A stretch of 64,000 nucleotides of DNA. It comes from Candidatus Acetothermia bacterium. GTDB lineage: Bacteria; Bipolaricaulota; Bipolaricaulia; RBG-16-55-9; JANLFV01. Below the pieces are notes generated by a model. That model searched no databases. It saw only the letters and a list, made by a program, of their open reading frames with translations, and had not been told where the DNA came from. A program made the translations under genes and the position numbers. The stretch spans positions 76,951-140,950 of the forward strand of contig JANLFV010000005.1 in NCBI GenBank assembly GCA_024653345.1. Direction: 5' to 3'. Of this stretch, positions 59,182 through 64,000 are shown piece by piece (position 1 is the first letter of the stretch; every line of letters begins with the position of its first letter).

Positions 59182-60429
59182 ATGCGCCAGCTGATCATCC
59201 GCGGCGGGCAACGGCTCTCCGGGGCTCTGGAAGTGGAGGGGGCAAAGAACGCCGCGCTCCCAATCCTTTGCGCGACAATCCTCACCGATGCTGAGGTAAT
59301 CCTGCGGAATGTCCCCCACCTCCAGGATGTGGTGACAATCGTCGAGCTCCTGAAGGCCTTGGGCAAGCGGGTAGAGCAGCCCGAGCGGAATGTCTATCGC
59401 ATCACGGCGCAAGGGCGACTGCGGGCGGAGGTGCCCGCCGAGCTGGTGAGGAGGATGCGCGCCTCCTTCCTCGTCCTCGGCCCTCTACTGGCCCGCCTGG
59501 GAGAAGCACGGGTCTCGCTCCCCGGCGGCTGCGTCCTCGGCCCACGGCCGGTCGACCTCCATCTCAAGGGGCTGGCCCAGATAGGGGCCGAGATCGGGCT
59601 CGTCCAAGGCGGTGTCGAGGCGCGAGGCCGGCTCCACGGCGCTGAGATCTACTTGGACTACCCCTCGGTAGGGGCGACGGAGCAATTGCTCCTCGCCGCG
59701 GCAGCTATCCCCGAGAGGACGGTCATCCGCAACCCGGCATTTGAGCCGGAGGTCGAGGACCTGGCCCACTTCCTGGAGGCGATGGGGGCCAGGATCACTT
59801 GGGGAAGGGAGATCGAGGTCCACGGGGCCGAGCGGCTCCATGGGGCCGACTACCGGATCATCCCCGACCGGATCAATGCCGGGACATACATGATCGGGGT
59901 GGCCCTGGCCGGCGGGCGAGCCCGGATCGGCTGCCGACCGGCCCACCTCGAGGCGCTCCTGCGGAAGCTACGAGAATGCGGGGCAAGGATCGAGGAAGAG
60001 GAAAACGCGATCTCCATCGAGAGCTCGGGCGAGCTACAGCCGCTCGAGCTGGAGACCGGCCCTTATCCTGGCTTTCCTACGGACCTCCAGCCCCAGATGA
60101 CGGCGCTGCTCTCCGTCGCTCGCGGCACGAGCATTGTCCGCGAGAGGGTCTTCCCAGACCGATTTGCTTACGTTCCACAGTTGGTGCGGATGGGCGCTCA
60201 GATCAGGGTGAGCGATTCGACAGCAATCATCAAGGGCGTGGCCCATCTAGAGGGGGCAGCGGTCCAGGCCACGGACATCCGCGCGGGGGCGGCTCTGGTC
60301 CTGGCCGGACTGGCGGCGCAAGCCGAGACGGTCGTCTTGGACGAGGGCCACCTCGCCCGAGGGTATAGCGACATCGCCCGGGACTTGCGGGCTTTAGGCA
60401 CGAAGATCAGGTGGGAAGATCAGGATTAG
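59182..60429 (+). CDS. murA: UDP-N-acetylglucosamine 1-carboxyvinyltransferase
   Basis: The 415-residue EPSP-synthase-fold protein has GALEVEGAKNAALPIL (catalytic Lys-Asn), RRMRASFLVLGPLLARLG, the PEP-binding Cys in LPGGCVLGPRPVDLHL, GATEQLLLAAA and FPTDLQPQM (catalytic Asp). It makes the first committed step of peptidoglycan synthesis. The Cys means it should be sensitive to fosfomycin in principle. It starts 7 nt after rho and overlaps hflX by 19 nt. Confidence 0.97.
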   Translation: MRQLIIRGGQRLSGALEVEGAKNAALPILCATILTDAEVILRNVPHLQDVVTIVELLKALGKRVEQPERNVYRITAQGRLRAEVPAELVRRMRASFLVLGPLLARLGEARVSLPGGCVLGPRPVDLHLKGLAQIGAEIGLVQGGVEARGRLHGAEIYLDYPSVGATEQLLLAAAAIPERTVIRNPAFEPEVEDLAHFLEAMGARITWGREIEVHGAERLHGADYRIIPDRINAGTYMIGVALAGGRARIGCRPAHLEALLRKLRECGARIEEEENAISIESSGELQPLELETGPYPGFPTDLQPQMTALLSVARGTSIVRERVFPDRFAYVPQLVRMGAQIRVSDSTAIIKGVAHLEGAAVQATDIRAGAALVLAGLAAQAETVVLDEGHLARGYSDIARDLRALGTKIRWEDQD

Positions 60430-61742
60430 TCGAAGACCGCCTGGGTGAGCGGGCCTACCTCCGCGGCGGAGAGCGAGCAATCCTCGTCGGGCTCGACCTG
60501 GAAGACGGCCACGGAGATCTGGCGGAGCTAGCGCTGCTCAGCGAAACGGCGGGGGTGACCGTCTCGGGGAAGGTGATCCAGCGGCGAGACCGGCCCGACC
60601 CCTCATACTTCATCGGCGCGGGGAAGGTCGAGCGCCTCCGGGAGCAGGCCGCCCTGGCCGGGGCGGATACGATCATCTTCGACGACTCCCTCTCCCCCGC
60701 CCAGAGCCGGAACCTCGAGGAACAGCTCGAGCGGAAGATCATCGATCGCCCTCAGCTCATCATGAGCATCTTCGCCCAGCATGCCCGGACCAAGGAGGCG
60801 AAACTCCAGGTCGAGCTGGCCCAATTGGAATACCTGCTCCCACGGCTCCGCGGCTGGGGGAAGGTCCTCACCGGCCTCGGCGGTGGGATCGGGACCCGCG
60901 GCCCGGGGGAGACGAAGCTCGAGCAGGAGCGGCGCCGGATCAAGCGCCGGATCCAGCGGATCCGGGAAGAACTGGAGAAGGCAGCACTCGAGCGCGAGGT
61001 GAAGGGAAAGCTTCGCAAGGGGAGCGGCCTCCCCATCGTGGCCCTCATCGGCTATACCAACAGCGGGAAGTCGACTCTATTGAATAAGCTGAGCGGGGCT
61101 GATGCCCATGTCGAGGATAAATTGTTCGCCACCCTCGACCCGCTGGTCCGGCAAGCGACCCTCCCCGATAATCGTGCCTTCCTCCTGGTCGACACCGTGG
61201 GGTTCATCAGGAAGCTGCCGACCCAGCTCATCCCGGCCTTCCTCTCGACCCTCGAGGCGGTGAGGGAGGCCGACCTCCTCCTCAATGTGCTGGACATCTC
61301 GAACAGGGAGGTCTTCTCGCACCTGGCAACGGTCCAAGAGGTCCTGGCCGACCTCTTCGTCGATAGGCCCTGGCCGCCGCTCATCAATGTCTTGAACAAG
61401 GCCGACCTCCTCGCCGATCCGGAGGGGGAGGAGCGGCTCGCTCGGGCGATGAACGAGATGCGGAATGCCATCCCTATCTCGGCCCTCAAGGGGGAGGGCC
61501 TCGACCGGCTCCTCGCGAGGATCGGAGAGGAGCTCGGCCCGGTGCGCGAGCGGCTCCGGCTCCGAATCCCCTATGCTCGGGCCGCGTTGCTCGATGAGCT
61601 CCACCGCTCAGGGATGGTGGAACGGGCCGAGTATGGCCCGGAGGGGATCCTCGTCGAGGTGGCCCTCGCTGGCGAGCCCCTCCGGCAACTGGAGCGGCGA
61701 GCCGCCGCGGACGGGCTCGAATTGGAACGCCTCCCGCGCTAG
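60411..61742 (+). CDS. hflX: ribosome-associated GTPase HflX
   Basis: The 443-residue protein has the HflX N-terminal domain (about 15-125; RRDRPDPSYFIGAGKVERL, DDSLSPAQSRNLEEQL), a Gly-rich linker GLGGGIGTRGPGETKLE and the GTPase domain: IVALIGYTNSGKSTLLNKLSG (G1), FATLDPLVR (G2), LLVDTVGFI (G3) and NVLNKADLL (G4). It recycles stalled ribosomes, often under heat stress. The start is a GTG inside the end of murA. It is the last gene of the operon. Confidence 0.96.
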   Translation: MGRSGLVEDRLGERAYLRGGERAILVGLDLEDGHGDLAELALLSETAGVTVSGKVIQRRDRPDPSYFIGAGKVERLREQAALAGADTIIFDDSLSPAQSRNLEEQLERKIIDRPQLIMSIFAQHARTKEAKLQVELAQLEYLLPRLRGWGKVLTGLGGGIGTRGPGETKLEQERRRIKRRIQRIREELEKAALEREVKGKLRKGSGLPIVALIGYTNSGKSTLLNKLSGADAHVEDKLFATLDPLVRQATLPDNRAFLLVDTVGFIRKLPTQLIPAFLSTLEAVREADLLLNVLDISNREVFSHLATVQEVLADLFVDRPWPPLINVLNKADLLADPEGEERLARAMNEMRNAIPISALKGEGLDRLLARIGEELGPVRERLRLRIPYARAALLDELHRSGMVERAEYGPEGILVEVALAGEPLRQLERRAAADGLELERLPR

Positions 61743-61788
61743 GCGTTCAGGCTCCAGGAGAAGCGGCTTCCCCGAACATCCGCTCCAT

Positions 61789-62391
61789 CTACTTGATGGC
61801 GGATCGAATGAGATCAGCGGCATCGAAGAGGTAGGACTCCGCCGCGCCGACTTTCCCCATATGGCCTTTGCCCGGAGCCAGGTATTCCCTGGCGATGGCC
61901 TCGAAGTAGTTCCCGCCTTCCCACTCGAGAGCTCCTCGGGTGGTATCGATGTACTCGATCTCCACCCAGCCGATCGCGCTCACGGAGGCGTGGAGCATCA
62001 CCACCTGGCCCGGCAGGAGGCCGAGCCTCCGCAGGCCCTCCACCAGCCTGCTCCTCGTCACAAGCGGCCCTTGAAGCGGTCCCTCACGCTCGGTCAACGG
62101 CCACCCCTTTGCCCCCTGCGCCGGCCGACCGTGCCTACATCTATCGGAACTTGCATCTTGTTCATGGGCGCGTGTGCTAACCTCCCTTTCTGCTATAGAA
62201 CAGGTCGGGATTGTCCCGTAATACCTCTGCATAGAGCTCGACCAACCCTCTAACCGGCGAGGCTGCTCCCATCGCCTGCGCTCGTTATTTCTCCAGCCTT
62301 CGAAGCTGCTGAGGGAGCTGTGCACGCCCACGATATCCCCTCGCTTTAGGCCCAGCTTGTGCAGGCCCCGCACGATGTCTTCCTTCGTCAC
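61789..62391 (-). pseudogene. remnants of one or two AAC(3)-type aminoglycoside N-acetyltransferase genes
   Basis: The minus-strand frame is open but is a patchwork. Its start (from GTG 62391, 4 nt after the peptidase stop) reads VTKEDIVRGLHKLGLKRGDI then VHSSLSSF, the N-terminus of AAC(3). About 75 residues without resemblance follow. A second N-terminus begins at GTG 62061 (VTRSRLVEGLRRLGLLPGQV, then MLHASVSAIGWVE), and this jumps straight to a C-terminal piece (NYFEAIAREYLAPGKGHMGK, AAESYLFDAADLIRSA). The central catalytic core is missing from both. Normal AAC(3) has about 260-280 residues, so this is a decayed tandem pair or rearranged gene and should be inactive. Confidence 0.65.
62168..62183 (-). 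repeat. intergenic-type motif AGGTTRGCACAYGYGC, copy B
   Basis: The minus strand reads AGGTTAGCACACGCGC, inside the unrelated filler of the decayed acetyltransferase locus, upstream of the second N-terminus. Confidence 0.35.
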
Positions 62392-62395
62392 GACC

Positions 62396-63169
62396 TCAGA
62401 TGCCCGCGATCTCAAACTCATCACCGGGTTCGAAGACTCTCGCCTCAAACCTCAGCGGACCCAGCCTCTTGAGAAGGCATGCCCTCCCACGGCCATGCAC
62501 CTTTGCAAAAGCCTCTTCTTGGATCTCAAGGCAGATCGGCTCGTCGATCCCGAGCCCAAAGGTCGAGCCCGTCAGCTCCATCGCCTCGGCCAGCCTGGGG
62601 AAGCCCCCAAGCTCAGCGAAATGGACCTCGACGATGCAATCCCGGAGTAGGCCAAATCCCTGGTCCACCCTGAGCTGGACATCGCCGTCCTTCGCGGGGT
62701 CGAGATATAGGCTAGTCCGGACAAGATATTCATTGGTTGGCGTGATCACCTTGCTCCCCCAGATGATACATGCCTCCGGCGCAATCAATGCTCCCGCCGA
62801 GACGCCCCCGTAGGGGATGCCGGAAGCGTAAAGCTCGCGGATGATGGCCCTGGCTTCTGAGAGCACATAGATCTGATGATACCTCCGGGTATCGCCTCCG
62901 CCGACGAATACGGCTGAGCATCGCCTCAACTCGGCGATCTGGCTTGGGCTCAATTTCAGCTCGTCGCCAAGAGGTGCGATAGGGATTACTTCCCTGACTC
63001 CCAAGCCCGCCCACGGATCACAATATCTTGGCACATACTCCTCCCAGCCCGGCCCTCCCGCAAGGAGAAGCGCGATCCGCGCCGACCGGCCTCCTGCGGC
63101 TTGGACGAAGGGGGCTGAGACGGCCTCGAAGTTATCGGCTACATCGCCGTAGAGGAAGAGCCGCCTCAT
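62396..63169 (-). CDS. peptidase S51-like protein (cyanophycinase/peptidase E family)
   Basis: The 257-residue class I amidotransferase-like protein has VFVGGGDTRRYHQIYVLSE, the nucleophile elbow YGGVSAGALIAPEA and LGLGIDEPICLEI near the end. This order fits peptidase E / cyanophycinase, which use a Ser nucleophile to cleave Asp-containing peptides or cyanophycin. Its short length favours a peptidase over cyanophycinase. The ATG overlaps the stop of the nucleotidyltransferase gene by 4 nt. Confidence 0.83.
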   Translation of the reverse strand: MRRLFLYGDVADNFEAVSAPFVQAAGGRSARIALLLAGGPGWEEYVPRYCDPWAGLGVREVIPIAPLGDELKLSPSQIAELRRCSAVFVGGGDTRRYHQIYVLSEARAIIRELYASGIPYGGVSAGALIAPEACIIWGSKVITPTNEYLVRTSLYLDPAKDGDVQLRVDQGFGLLRDCIVEVHFAELGGFPRLAEAMELTGSTFGLGIDEPICLEIQEEAFAKVHGRGRACLLKRLGPLRFEARVFEPGDEFEIAGI

Positions 63170-63921
63170 GGCTCACCCGGCTTCGGGAGGAAGGGCTCGA
63201 GCCTCTCGAACATCTCGGCTAGCTCGGCCCTCCCCGGGGCCTGAAGCCCCTGGATCCGAGCGAAAAGCTCTCTGAACTCGACCGAAGAGAGCGTCTGAAG
63301 TTCCTGCCAGAAGTGGATCAGCCTGATCCTCCGGCCCTTCTCCTTGTAGAAGATCAGCTCGGCCAGCTCCATCGCGCCTCGCCTCAGCCAGAGGAGGGCT
63401 GATTCCAGATCGCCCTCGGCGAGCGCCCGCTCGGCCTTCCCGATGAGAGATCGCGCCTCGTCCAAGAGATCGTCGAGGAATTCTCGCTCCACCTCGGGAG
63501 TCAGCCGCGCCTCGTCCTTGAGGGCCTGCAAGATGCCCCGGGGGTCGTAAAGGATTTGCGCCTCCTGGAGCCCCCAGATGGTGTAGGGCTCCTCCTTGGC
63601 CATCCGCTCGAGGACATCTTGCGAGCGCAAGGCGATGTTCACCATGATGCCCTCAATAACCCTCCTCTCCCAGCGATATATCCCGCTTCCTTTGACCAAA
63701 ACCAGCAGGTCGATGTCGGACCTGGGATGCACCTCGCCCCGCGCGACGCTCCCCTGGACGGCGCAGCCGAGGACACTCTCGTCCGTTTGCAACTCCTCCG
63801 CGACCTTCCGGGCTAGATGCAAATACTTTTCGGCCAATTCCTCATAACCTGCCCTCATGAGCGCCGCCCTTTCCAGCCTCCATGACAGCGCGGGCGTTGG
63901 CCTCTCTATCGCTCTCGGCAT
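63166..63921 (-). CDS. nucleotidyltransferase-fold protein with a HEPN-like helical tail
   Basis: The protein has 251 residues. The first half holds the Pol-beta-superfamily motif AVQGSVARGEVHPRSDIDLLVLV with a following acidic strand. The second half (about 130-250) is all-helical (LDDLLDEARSLIGKAERALAEGDLESAL...), like HEPN or substrate-binding tails. The MNT-HEPN layout occurs both in toxin-antitoxin pairs and in antibiotic nucleotidyltransferases (ANT). Its neighbour is a decayed aminoglycoside-acetyltransferase locus, which makes a resistance or modification role possible but unproven. Start is uncertain: ATG 63921 or ATG 63858. Bases 63922-64000 show nothing I can support. Confidence 0.75.
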   Translation of the reverse strand: MPRAIERPTPALSWRLERAALMRAGYEELAEKYLHLARKVAEELQTDESVLGCAVQGSVARGEVHPRSDIDLLVLVKGSGIYRWERRVIEGIMVNIALRSQDVLERMAKEEPYTIWGLQEAQILYDPRGILQALKDEARLTPEVEREFLDDLLDEARSLIGKAERALAEGDLESALLWLRRGAMELAELIFYKEKGRRIRLIHFWQELQTLSSVEFRELFARIQGLQAPGRAELAEMFERLEPFLPKPGEP

Positions 63922-64000
63922 AAGTCTTGGTAATGATGATAACCTTGAAGTGGACCCCTGGAGTTGGACAGATTTTGGCCTCTGGCTAGGGAGGTGGCAG

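Noticed and set aside
1-64000. tRNA, rRNA, CRISPR array, riboswitch, replication origin
   Set aside because: I saw no T-loop-plus-acceptor pattern, no rRNA-like stretch, no evenly spaced repeats, no known riboswitch core and no DnaA-box cluster; a covariance-model scan would be needed to be sure for tRNA and riboswitches.

Overview
The window is a dense, GC-rich bacterial segment. The organism has an outer membrane: there are several signal-peptide beta-barrel proteins ending in phenylalanine or leucine, lipoproteins with clear lipoboxes, a PorV-like protein and a cargo-type C-terminal domain. It makes peptidoglycan (glmM, murA) and uses the MEP isoprenoid route (ispG). The metabolic enzymes point to an anaerobic or fermentative life: a three-gene indolepyruvate:ferredoxin oxidoreductase locus and a fused ADP-forming acyl-CoA synthetase. 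Together these suit a poorly cultured deep-branching diderm such as Bipolaricaulota (Acetothermia/OP1). That placement is an inference from gene content only. Promoters are strongly sigma-70-like (TTGACA, 17 bp, TATAAT), and several -10 boxes lie so close to the start codon that the mRNA should be leaderless or nearly so.

Layout. 1-6 kb: a surface-protein block on the minus strand (beta-helix protein, PorV-like protein, 1054-residue multidomain cargo protein), then an excisionase-type regulator. 6.3-13.5 kb: minus-strand genes for transaldolase, endonuclease IV, a YaiO-like barrel, a family 2 glycosyltransferase, TatD, a PKD-DsbA lipoprotein, a 49-residue lipoprotein and Nnr; most of these overlap by ATGA. 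13.7-15 kb: a PKD/FG-GAP lipoprotein on the plus strand. 15-22 kb: a minus-strand run pdxS-pdxT-orf57-comFC-MBL hydrolase-dnaG-rpoD-miaA behind one promoter. 22-26 kb: the iorA/GltD-like/iorB operon. 26-29.7 kb: MFS exporter, M28 peptidase and an HpnA-like epimerase. 29.8-34 kb: phospholipase-D lipoprotein, anchored protein, DJ-1/PfpI protein and quinone oxidoreductase.

34-41.6 kb is the accessory part. Two formylglycine-generating-enzyme (C-type lectin fold) domains lie about 5.5 kb apart, one fused to an HtrA-like protease and one on a decaying beta-helix gene. Their last ~100 bases differ almost only in NNC codons that could derive from AAC, while the bases between and after are identical. 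Each is followed by a nested hairpin with a compensatory base change. This is the pattern of variable regions of a diversity-generating retroelement (DGR). No reverse transcriptase or template repeat is in the window, so if real it works in trans or is a relic. Two toxin-antitoxin modules, mnmA and a NitT/TauT-type ABC transporter lie between the two copies.

41.6-48 kb: an S74-type lipoprotein, ADP-forming acyl-CoA synthetase, a beta-barrel and a patatin-like phospholipase on the minus strand. 48.1-61.7 kb: plus-strand housekeeping genes (hexapeptide transferase-glmM, miaB-ispG-dinG-proS, glycosyltransferase-rho-murA-hflX). 61.8-64 kb: a minus-strand cluster of nucleotidyltransferase, S51-like peptidase and a decayed aminoglycoside-acetyltransferase locus. 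I saw no rRNA, tRNA, CRISPR array, intact insertion sequence or replication origin.
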